Below are positions 8,952-15,795 of a stretch of DNA of 32,520 bases, piece after piece. Source of the stretch: an uncultured Pirellulaceae bacterium. Its GTDB lineage: Bacteria; Planctomycetota; Planctomycetia; Pirellulales; Pirellulaceae. The translations under genes were made by a program, and so were the position numbers. Each line of letters opens with the position of its first letter. Position 1 is the stretch's first letter. The stretch spans positions 1 to 32,520 of the forward strand of contig CAJQPP010000121.1 of the NCBI GenBank assembly GCA_905480235.1. Reading direction: 5' to 3'. The notes beneath the pieces were generated by a model. That model worked only from the letters and a program-made list of their open reading frames with translations. It ran no database searches and was not told the origin of the DNA.

Positions 8952-9628
8952 GTTGCTGGCCATAGGACGAATTATCCGGCGACCGAGCTTGCACGCAGGA
9001 TTGACGGAGATCGTGCACGCAACGCGTCCTCGCACTGGGTATTTCTCTCTGGCCTGTGGGGACCTAAACGCTATCCGCGTCTTTGATTTTCCCTCCTGCT
9101 TGGCAAATTGCGTCAAATTCTCTTGGTGGGCAAACCCTTGTTGGCGTCTTGTTTTCGCAAGAATTTAGCTGATTACCTTGCTGGCCCGAAAATCTAAATA
9201 GCCGCCTCACTGCTGTGATTGAAACAGTGAGCGATGGAATTACCTTGCGATTTCCGTATTCGCCCAGCAAGGAACTGTGTCTTGCGGAGAGTGCTCTGAA
9301 AATAGCAACTGGAAACTTATTTCCACCGGAATCCAAGAAGGTTTCCTGCATTTGCTGAGTTTCTCTTTCGCGCTAGCCAATAAAAATAAATGGCGAGGAT
9401 CGAAGCCGCTTAAACGAACGATTAAAGGCTATTAGCAATAGAACCGTTTCATTCCTTCCCAATGCGTGAAAGTTTTCAACCGTTCTCATATCCTGGTTCC
9501 CTACGTTGGACCGGTGTATGCGACCAAGTTAGTATGAAATTCGGTGGAAGTGTTGCGGCAAATCTGATTGCCGTGAATTCAAAGGGCTAGTTGTTTTGAT
9601 AACCCTCAACATTGGGAGGCGCTGCGAC
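8952..9628. other. Long intergenic region with an inverted repeat
   Basis: About 680 bases without a recognised gene. It contains the inverted repeat at 9206-9231. Its right end holds GGGAGG (9614-9619), which supports the start of the next gene at 9629 rather than the upstream TTG at 9596. Confidence 0.45.
9206..9231. repeat. Perfect 7-bp inverted repeat in intergenic space
   Basis: CTCACTG (9206-9212) and CAGTGAG (9225-9231) are exact inverted copies around a 12-base loop. No T tract follows on either strand, so it is not a typical intrinsic terminator. It could be a protein site or part of an untranslated RNA. Confidence 0.35.
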
Positions 9629-10369
9629 ATGGCACGACTCGTCGAAACAAGTAGTTTCGAACGTATTTATGCAACCGATTTGGTTTACGTCCCGGAATGC
9701 TGGAAATTGTGCGGCGACGCGCACTGTTGTAGTTTTGCGCGATACAAATCGCGGTTCAAGATGCTGGCTAGAACTCCTTTCCAAGAATTACCATTGTTGC
9801 CCGGTGAGTACGAATACCTCAAGTCCCGAGATGGGTTAAAGCAATTTGGCGACCATGATCACAAAGTCGTCGAATTTGAAATTGATGGTTATCGCCTAAA
9901 GTCCGAATCCATAGTTAGTCGCCGACCCAATTGCGCTTGTGACCATGATATTCGTCCGACAGTTTGTCGACTTTATCCCTTGCTTCCAGTTTTTGATGTG
10001 GCAGGAAATTTTGTGGGAACGGAAAAGATGGGCATCTATGAAGAAATAGAACAGATTGCAGGATTGGATGTTGCTTGCCAATTGAATTCGTTGCCCTTTA
10101 ACCAACTCAATGACTTTCTTGCGATTACAAATGAGCTAAGCAAAAGCTGGGTGCACCTTTTCTATTTAGAGGCGTACCGTCTCACCAAGAGTCATGTGTC
10201 GTTGCAGTTGGCCAATCGGTTTGAGGCTCAAGAGCGAGATATTTTCGCCATTTTTGAAGCGGGGTTCATTCGTCGCAATTTGATTGATTCGAAGGTGCTT
10301 CGCGCTACACTAAGTGATCTCGCGCGGCGTTTCGAAAAACAATATGGCGATCAATTCAAACTGGGTTGA
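9629..10369 (+). CDS. Cysteine-cluster protein, YkgJ-like
   Basis: A 246-residue protein with a conserved-looking cysteine set: Cys24, Cys28, Cys33 and Cys34 (ECWKLCGDAHCCSF), then Cys102 and Cys104 (NCACDHD) and Cys113 (PTVCRLYPLLP). This recalls the YkgJ family of presumed zinc or iron-sulfur cluster proteins, whose signature is a CxxCxxCC start and a later RPxxCRxYP element; here the last element (RPTVCRLYP) is very good and the first is spaced differently. The C-terminal half is helical without cysteines. The ATG at 9629 has GGGAGG 9 bases upstream. It converges on the VF530 gene. Metal binding is inferred; function unknown. Confidence 0.75.
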   Translation: MARLVETSSFERIYATDLVYVPECWKLCGDAHCCSFARYKSRFKMLARTPFQELPLLPGEYEYLKSRDGLKQFGDHDHKVVEFEIDGYRLKSESIVSRRPNCACDHDIRPTVCRLYPLLPVFDVAGNFVGTEKMGIYEEIEQIAGLDVACQLNSLPFNQLNDFLAITNELSKSWVHLFYLEAYRLTKSHVSLQLANRFEAQERDIFAIFEAGFIRRNLIDSKVLRATLSDLARRFEKQYGDQFKLG

Positions 10370-10405
10370 CCCTCCTAGCTTGGAAGGGTGCTGCCGGCGA
10401 GGGTC
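10368..10405. terminator. Hairpin between convergent genes
   Basis: GACCCTC (10368-10374) is an exact inverted copy of GAGGGTC (10399-10405). The same left arm can instead pair with GGAAGGGT (10382-10389) around a six-base loop. It overlaps the stop of the + strand gene and lies 37 bases from the end of the - strand gene, where a shared terminator would be expected. No strong T tract follows. Confidence 0.45.
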
Positions 10406-10441
10406 GGTTTATCTTGCTCAGTCATTTAGATAGCCGACGTT

Positions 10442-10681
10442 TCATTCGCTTCGTCGGTGCGGTTTCTTCCGGATCGAGCGGATGTATAGTCTTTCAACCT
10501 TTTCGCGAGCCCACGGAGTCCTGCGAAGAAATTTAAGACTAGATTTGATGGAAGGATCACTTTGAAAGCAGCGAATATTCACCCGCGATCCTAGCTCTTC
10601 CCAGCCATGGGTTTCGACTAGGTAATCTAGAATATCAGCCAACTTGATACCATGCAGTGGATTCTTGGGCTGGTCGGTCAT
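10442..10681 (-). CDS. VF530 family DNA-binding protein
   Basis: A 79-residue basic protein that matches the VF530 family (DUF2132) along nearly its whole length: [33 protein letters not shown] and [17 protein letters not shown] are the family's hallmark blocks. VF530 of Vibrio (now Aliivibrio) fischeri was solved as a small helical double-stranded DNA-binding protein; its role in the cell is not established. The open frame extends 69 codons further upstream, but family similarity starts exactly at [11 protein letters not shown], so I start at 10681. No strong ribosome-binding site is visible. It is one of only four supported genes on the minus strand and converges with the Cys-cluster gene. 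Confidence 0.92.
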   Translation of the reverse strand: MTDQPKNPLHGIKLADILDYLVETHGWEELGSRVNIRCFQSDPSIKSSLKFLRRTPWAREKVERLYIRSIRKKPHRRSE

Positions 10682-11721
10682 AGTTGAATTTGAAGTTCGG
10701 CAATTCGGCGTGATTGAGATCGAGGTGCGGAGCGAGTCTAACGTTTTTTGCAGGCATGTAAAATCGGGTTGCATGGTTTTTGGCGATATTGGAAAACGCT
10801 CAAACGCAGTAAAGGGCCACTTCAGCGAGATTTTAGCCCAGGATATAAATCGGGGGCTAACGCTTGTGGCTTTCTGAAATGTTCTCAATATTCTACTGCA
10901 GCGTTTTGCTGACTTGAGAGCTGTGCAGCGGCTAGGTAAGCATCATTCGTGTCTGCGAAGATGAAACGCTCGCTGTTGGTTTCGACGGTTTGATACTGCT
11001 CGTTTTTGCGTTACCAACGGAAATAGGTTTTAAGTAAGGAGTTCTGGCAAAAATACCGTTGCGGTTCATACGTACGTTGAGAAAACGAAAAGGCAATCCG
11101 TGGGCTTGGGAAGTGAAGTAAGTCGCAAGGTCGGAACTATCATTTTCGTTTCGAGCAAGCGAACGGTGAAAAACATACGGAACCGATTCGATACGGTTTT
11201 GCGTACGACCAAGGGCGGGTGAATCAGTTGCGATTGTGTTTTGCGAAGGGTCGCCGCAGATCATTTATTACGATTCGTTTTTTTTGCTCAATTATTTCCG
11301 GTGGTGTAGCGCACTCTTTTGTTTTTTGCGATTTTGCGAATGGTCGGTTGTAGCCGCTCCTCAAAAACAAATTTCATGTCTGCCTGATTGGAGCTTGAAA
11401 TCAGTTGATTTAATATTAGTGGGTCGTGAAAAATGGACCACGGTTGTTTATTGGGGCTTATCTCGTTTTTTTTGTTGGATAGTGTACCGATAAATTCCAC
11501 GCCAGGAGTCGGTGGCTTGGTCGAATATATTTTTGAGCGTGGTTTGTTTATCCATTGGCGATGTGGCCTGCCTGCGGCTGCTTACATAAAATGTTTTTGG
11601 AAGCAAGTAAAACCGTTGGGACGACGAGCAGGTTTGCGATGTCCTTGCGTTCCGTTTGATTACTTCGATCGTTCCGTGGAAATGTGCCGCGAAATGCAAT
11701 TGTTTTAAGATTGGAGAATTT
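10682..11721. other. About 1 kb without a recognisable gene
   Basis: This is the longest gap in the window. Several open frames of 70-110 codons occur on both strands, but none has a recognisable family, a consistent start or a ribosome-binding site. There is an eight-T run near 11278 without a strong stem. The right end carries GGAG (11713-11716) for the next gene. It may be decayed sequence or hold an untranslated RNA; I see no positive evidence for either. Confidence 0.4.
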
Positions 11722-12252
11722 GTGCCTCACAGTGAACCACAAAACAGGCTGGATGCGATTTTTAATGCGCATATGGAAGCAGAATTGGCTGGCGACATAG
11801 ACGAAACTTTGGCGACAATGTCCCCGAATCCTCATCTTGTCAACGTACCGACCATGATGGGTGGGCAAGGGCCCCAGAGTGTAAGGACATTTTATTCGAA
11901 ACGTTTGATTGGCCAGTTCTTTCCGCCGGATGTGAAATTCGAAACCGTTTCCCGAACCTATGGCGAAAATCGCCTTGTCGACGAAATCATCATTTCTTTT
12001 ACCCACACGATTAAAATGGACCACGTTTTACCGAAGGTGAAACCGACGGGGAAAAAAGTAGAGGTTGTTTTTGTGGTAATCGTTGGTTTTGAGGATGATA
12101 AGGTAGCCTACGAACATATCCTGTGGGATCAAGCAAGTGTCTTGGTTCAAATTGGGTTGTTGGATCCGACAGGTTTGCCTGTGGTCGGGGCCGGGGGCGC
12201 TGCCAAACTTCGGAATCCTGGGTTGCCGGATCCGTTTTTTAATGAAGGTTAA
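11722..12252 (+). CDS. SnoaL/NTF2-like protein
   Basis: A 176-residue protein of the SnoaL-like (NTF2 fold) group. It has an N-terminal helical part (DAIFNAHMEAELAGDIDETLATM), then the strand blocks HLVNVPTMMGG, RLVDEIIISFTHT and VEVVFVVIVGFEDDKVAYEHI, and the C-terminal signature WDQASVLVQIGLLDPTGLPV. That last block is shared by a set of bacterial and fungal proteins annotated as nuclear transport factor 2-like or SnoaL-like; some SnoaL proteins are cyclases, but no reaction is known for this group. Start: the GTG at 11722 has GGAG 5 bases upstream; the open frame extends 22 codons further without similarity. A 107-base gap leads to the next gene. Confidence 0.85.
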   Translation: MPHSEPQNRLDAIFNAHMEAELAGDIDETLATMSPNPHLVNVPTMMGGQGPQSVRTFYSKRLIGQFFPPDVKFETVSRTYGENRLVDEIIISFTHTIKMDHVLPKVKPTGKKVEVVFVVIVGFEDDKVAYEHILWDQASVLVQIGLLDPTGLPVVGAGGAAKLRNPGLPDPFFNEG

Positions 12253-12358
12253 GAGCCTCCCGTTAAAACCGAGCTTAAGTTCGTGTTTTACTTTGCGGTT
12301 TCTGGATTTAGCGACCGTCTTTTTTGGGCGGGAAACGATCATATGAATTTTTGAGCCA

Positions 12359-13237
12359 ATGAAGAAAAGAAAAATAATACGTTGGCTGGCAACGGTGATG
12401 GTCGTTGGATGTCTGTTCTTTATCGTTGGTGCATGGGTGCTGGGTGGAATGCTGATCGCGCCCGCGAATAAACCGGTAGCAGCACCCACCGACAATTTTG
12501 TTTTGGAAACACCAACGTTAACATCTTCTTCCGGCGCGAAAATTTGCGGATGGTTTATCCCGGCTGACAATGCGACCGCAACCGTGGTATTGTTGCATCC
12601 GATTCGTGCAAACCGTCTCGCTATGCTTGGACGTGCTAAACTGTTGCGTGAATCTGGGTTTTCGACGTTGTTAATTGACATGCAAGCTCATGGTGAATCA
12701 TCAGGCGATGCGATCACTGCAGGGGGATTGGAACGCTTCGATGTCGAGGCCGCCGTCGATTTCGCGCGGAGTCGGAACCCGGATCACAAAATTGGCGTGG
12801 TGGGATGTTCACTCGGCGGTGCGGCCGCTCTACTTGCTGGTCCGCTAGGGATTGATGCGCTGGTTGTGGAGTCGGTTTATCCGACGATTTCTGAAGCAAT
12901 ACGGAATCGAATATCGATGCGTTTGGGAGTGTTGCACTACTTGCTGACGCCAGCTTTAGTTTGGCAATTGGAAATGCGATTGGGAATTTCTTCGTCTCAA
13001 CTACGCCCCATCGATAAGGTGGCGGAAGCCGGTTGTCCGATCCTGATTGTGGCTGGCGAGCTGGATCAACACACCACATTATTGGAATCGCAATCGTTGT
13101 TTGCGGCTGCGTCGCAACCGAAGGAATGGCTGGTGTTTCGGGATGCAGGGCATGCCGATTTTCTGAAATTTGATGCCAAGCTTTATCAGGAGAAGGTGGT
13201 TGGTTTCCTTGAGAAGCGACTGCTTGCCGACCCCTGA
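12359..13237 (+). CDS. Membrane-anchored alpha/beta hydrolase
   Basis: A 292-residue protein with a short basic start and one hydrophobic segment (about 9-33), which acts as an uncleaved anchor or signal. The rest is a classic alpha/beta hydrolase: TVVLLHPIRANR near the oxyanion strand (75-86), DMQAHGESSG (107-116), the nucleophile elbow GCSLGGAA with Ser151, Asp236 in VAGELDQHT and His265 in DAGHADFL. All three triad residues are therefore present at the expected spacing. It resembles the YfhR/BEM46-type peptidase-like hydrolases of the S9 group, which sit at membranes and have unknown substrates. No clear ribosome-binding site. A 205-base gap follows. Confidence 0.88.
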   Translation: MKKRKIIRWLATVMVVGCLFFIVGAWVLGGMLIAPANKPVAAPTDNFVLETPTLTSSSGAKICGWFIPADNATATVVLLHPIRANRLAMLGRAKLLRESGFSTLLIDMQAHGESSGDAITAGGLERFDVEAAVDFARSRNPDHKIGVVGCSLGGAAALLAGPLGIDALVVESVYPTISEAIRNRISMRLGVLHYLLTPALVWQLEMRLGISSSQLRPIDKVAEAGCPILIVAGELDQHTTLLESQSLFAAASQPKEWLVFRDAGHADFLKFDAKLYQEKVVGFLEKRLLADP

Positions 13238-13441
13238 ATTTAGGGCCTAATCCAGGCTTACTGCCATGGTGTCGGGACAACTGGTATTTTTGAAAAAAAG
13301 GGCAGTCGATTTGAGTATATAACAGTTGAATGGTCATTGGCTTGAAAGCCATCGAGTAATCAAGCGATGATTTTTCGATAGCGGTTTCTATGAATTAAAA
13401 CACAATGGATACTTCAGGCTACTAACCAACGGAAAGGTCGA

Positions 13442-13999
13442 GTGAGGATGGTTAAAGAAACCACTATTTTCAGGACCATGTGTTTTCTGGTGTCTGCTGC
13501 TATATCGATATTGTTAGGCTCTGTTGGCTGTGATGTGACTAGCGAGTTGCATGATAAGCCGATGGAGAACGTCTATTCCGGAATAGACTTTAATCCATTG
13601 AAATCTGAACAAGGTGTGCAAAAGGCGGTCGACATTGCGGCCGCTTGCCAAGAATGCGTTGTTTTTGTGCACGTTAGCTGGGCCCCGATGTTGTCTCAGG
13701 GTAAGCGGTTTGAGAAGTTTCAGCTTGACTTCAAGAACCAGTATCCGGATTCTTCGATGCAGTTTCATTACATCGATTTCACGCCGGTGACGGAAGGTTA
13801 CGTTCCCCTGCGGTCGCTGCCAGGCTGGAAAGAGCTAGAAGCTAATAATAACGGCTCATCGCTAATTCATGGTTACGGTGAGTTTGTTTGGTTGAGAAAG
13901 GGTCGGGTATTGTATGTGGAGCGTCGGCCAGATTTTATTTCGGTAGCGGATTTGATGGCAAAAACGAAAACGCTGGGGATGGGTTCGGGTGTCGAATGA
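13442..13999 (+). CDS. Thioredoxin-like lipoprotein lacking the CxxC motif
   Basis: A 185-residue protein (GTG start; an ATG at 13448 is equally possible, with AAGG at 13434-13437 upstream). The hydrophobic N-terminus ends in GSVGC, a plausible lipobox with Cys30. The next part looks like a thioredoxin fold: strand VVFVHVSWAP, then where WCxxC should be it reads WAPMLSQGKRFEKF, a second strand FHYIDFTPV, and a late GYGEFVWLRKGRVLYVERRPDF segment similar to the strand pair after cis-Pro. The redox cysteines are absent, so it is unlikely to be an oxidoreductase; a binding or scaffold role is possible. The fold call is inference. Confidence 0.65.
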   Translation: MRMVKETTIFRTMCFLVSAAISILLGSVGCDVTSELHDKPMENVYSGIDFNPLKSEQGVQKAVDIAAACQECVVFVHVSWAPMLSQGKRFEKFQLDFKNQYPDSSMQFHYIDFTPVTEGYVPLRSLPGWKELEANNNGSSLIHGYGEFVWLRKGRVLYVERRPDFISVADLMAKTKTLGMGSGVE

Positions 14000-14103
14000 G
14001 GGATGTGAAATCTAATTCTCGTGTTCATATCCATTATTCGATGGGGCGAATGACGAGCCAACGGCGGAGGATTGAAATTAGCCTGAAATCTGCAAAAATT
14101 TAA
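13996..14103 (+). CDS. Possible small ORF coupled to the lipoprotein gene
   Basis: A 35-codon frame starts with ATG inside ATGA, overlapping the stop of the thioredoxin-like lipoprotein gene by four bases, and ends 25 bases before the next gene. The peptide is very basic (several Arg and Lys, with a QRRRIEISLKSAKI end). ATGA overlaps commonly couple translation, which is the only argument for it; there is no known family. Confidence 0.25.
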   Translation: MRDVKSNSRVHIHYSMGRMTSQRRRIEISLKSAKI

Positions 14104-14128
14104 GTGTTAAATTCGTCTTTAGGCCGTG

Positions 14129-14650
14129 ATGCAAATGTCCCAAACACCCATCGTAAGACCGGTCTCAAAAGTCAATTCCATTATTAATGTTTTGGCATTA
14201 TTGATTTTTGTTATTGTCGGTTGGCTATTGGGACAAGAGAGAGGAATCTTTGTTGGTACGCTCTTCTACCTGGCTTCCTCTATGCTCTTGAGACGTGTGA
14301 TTTGCAGACATCATCAAGCGGGCATTCGATTGTGCAAAAAAAAGGCATTCAAAGACGCGCTTCCCGAATTTCAAAAAAGTCTTGTTTTTTTTGAACGCTA
14401 TCCTTGGGTTGATAAATATCGAGCTGTAACTTTACTTTCGTCTGCGGGCATGGGGTATCGCGAAATGGCTTTGGTTTGCATGGGTTTTTGTTATTCGCAA
14501 ATTGGCGATGGGGACGAGGCTAAATCAACTTATGAGGAGTGTATCCGAAGGTTTCCAGGCAACGGTATGGCCGAAGCAGCGTTGCGAATGATTGATTCGG
14601 CAAGCCATCAAGAGACAGCCGAGGCTAGGCCACTTGATGGCGAAATTTGA
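14129..14650 (+). CDS. Membrane protein with TPR-like tail
   Basis: A 173-residue protein (ATG at 14129; GTG at 14126 or ATG at 14135 are alternatives, all with a weak AGG upstream). Two close hydrophobic segments at about 20-54 (NSIINVLALLIFVIVGWLLG and IFVGTLFYLASSMLL) form a hairpin in the membrane. The rest is helical with at least two tetratricopeptide-like units: AGIRLCKKKAFKDALPEFQKS and the later MGFCYSQIGDGDEAKSTYEECIRRFPGN, which has the usual G-Y-A-like and A-F-P-like positions. TPRs bind other proteins, so a membrane scaffold is likely. The gene follows the small ORF and lipoprotein closely and may share their transcript. Confidence 0.75.
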   Translation: MQMSQTPIVRPVSKVNSIINVLALLIFVIVGWLLGQERGIFVGTLFYLASSMLLRRVICRHHQAGIRLCKKKAFKDALPEFQKSLVFFERYPWVDKYRAVTLLSSAGMGYREMALVCMGFCYSQIGDGDEAKSTYEECIRRFPGNGMAEAALRMIDSASHQETAEARPLDGEI

Positions 14651-14935
14651 GGCTCAGCGGTTGATCTGGGCGAGGTACGGTTAAAAGGGAATGAGTGGCC
14701 ACAAGAAGGGCGATTATCTTGTTTTCCGTTGCCTGCTTTCGAACTTCGATTTCCGGTGAATCCCCCCCTCTAAGTTTGCTTAGGTCGCTATCGATGGTAA
14801 CGTGGACCAGTGGTTTCGCCGGAAAAATCACCATAATGGACAACGCGGTAGCAGGGTGAGACAAGTGCCGCAAAGGTATTGAAGATCGGGTTGTCTTCGT
14901 TTAATGAACTCTGAGCAAGTCTGAGAATATCTAAA

Positions 14936-15277
14936 ATGACGCGACAAGTAGACAATCCGCAACAGTCTTCAAACCCCGGCAGTCTGCTCGCCAAGAGGGG
15001 CTTTCTTTGGACCTCAGCGATATTTTGTGTTACTTGGGGTTTGGTTGCCTGGGCAGAGTGGTTTCTGGTCCCAATTCTAGTTCCCAATGAAGGTGGGCCG
15101 GTTCCCTACCTGAATTTTGCTTTACAGGCTCTCGTGTTGTTTTTTGGATGCGTTTTTGTTTTGTTTTTTATGTTGGTGCAGGTTGTTCAAACTTACCAAT
15201 GGAAGTGGTTGCTATTCGCAATTCCTGCTGGAGCCTTTGTTTTGTTCCAGGTTATCAATTTTCTTTCAACATTCTGA
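14936..15277 (+). CDS. Small membrane protein, three helices
   Basis: A 113-residue protein with three predicted transmembrane segments (about 24-50, 59-84 and 89-112) after a polar N-terminus. Two Trp/Glu positions lie near the first segment (VAWAEWFLVP). No family recognised. No ribosome-binding site is visible before the ATG, and the gap before it is 285 bases. Coding status is supported mainly by the well-formed membrane segments. Confidence 0.55.
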   Translation: MTRQVDNPQQSSNPGSLLAKRGFLWTSAIFCVTWGLVAWAEWFLVPILVPNEGGPVPYLNFALQALVLFFGCVFVLFFMLVQVVQTYQWKWLLFAIPAGAFVLFQVINFLSTF

Positions 15278-15795
15278 GCAGCGCCCCCGCTAACAAACAG
15301 GAATACTTTAACGAGTGCGTCAACCGATCAGCCAATTCGGATGGCAGGTTCCAGTTCAGTCGGCAATCCTTAATCCGTGTGAGTGGGACGGCCAAGTTTA
15401 AAAACCCTGAGAGAGCGAAAATATTTTGATTCCTGGATACGAGGCACTGGTAGAGATGCCATCAGAAAATCATTGCCAAAGAACAGCACTCAGAAAAGAA
15501 GGCGAGATTGCTAATTAGATTGCTTTTTGCTTTTTGCTTTTTGTTTTTTGTTTCCAGTTTTTTACAATCTTGATCATTGGTTGCTACCATCGAGGTGGAT
15601 GGGAATTTTAATAAGGTAGAATAGCGGAAACAGGTCTGCGATCAGGCAGGCATACACATTGAAGACGATTTGTTTTCTTGGTCGGCTCGTTTTGGCTGGG
15701 TTCGCCACTGGATTGAAATTGGTAAGCGTGTTGTGTTAGTTTTGTCTGAGCAAATGATAGATTTTTGGCTTTGGGATAAATCTAAAGGAGATCGC
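15278..15795. other. Intergenic region before the sulfatase
   Basis: About 520 bases. It contains the heptamer tandem repeat at 15522-15549. The frame of the sulfatase stays open from 15670, but the likely start is 15796, so this upstream part is probably leader sequence. Confidence 0.5.
15522..15549 (+). repeat. GCTTTTT heptamer tandem repeat, four units
   Basis: Three exact GCTTTTT units (15522-15542) are followed by a fourth with one change, GTTTTTT (15543-15549), then GTTTCC. Such a short tandem array can vary in copy number by slippage. It lies about 250 bases upstream of the sulfatase start. Confidence 0.8.

Noticed and set aside
10932..11264. 110-codon minus-strand frame in the 1-kb gap
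   Set aside because: No family blocks and no ribosome-binding site; kept only as part of the gap note.
12028..12681. 217-codon minus-strand frame
   Set aside because: Antisense shadow of the SnoaL-like and hydrolase genes, both well supported.
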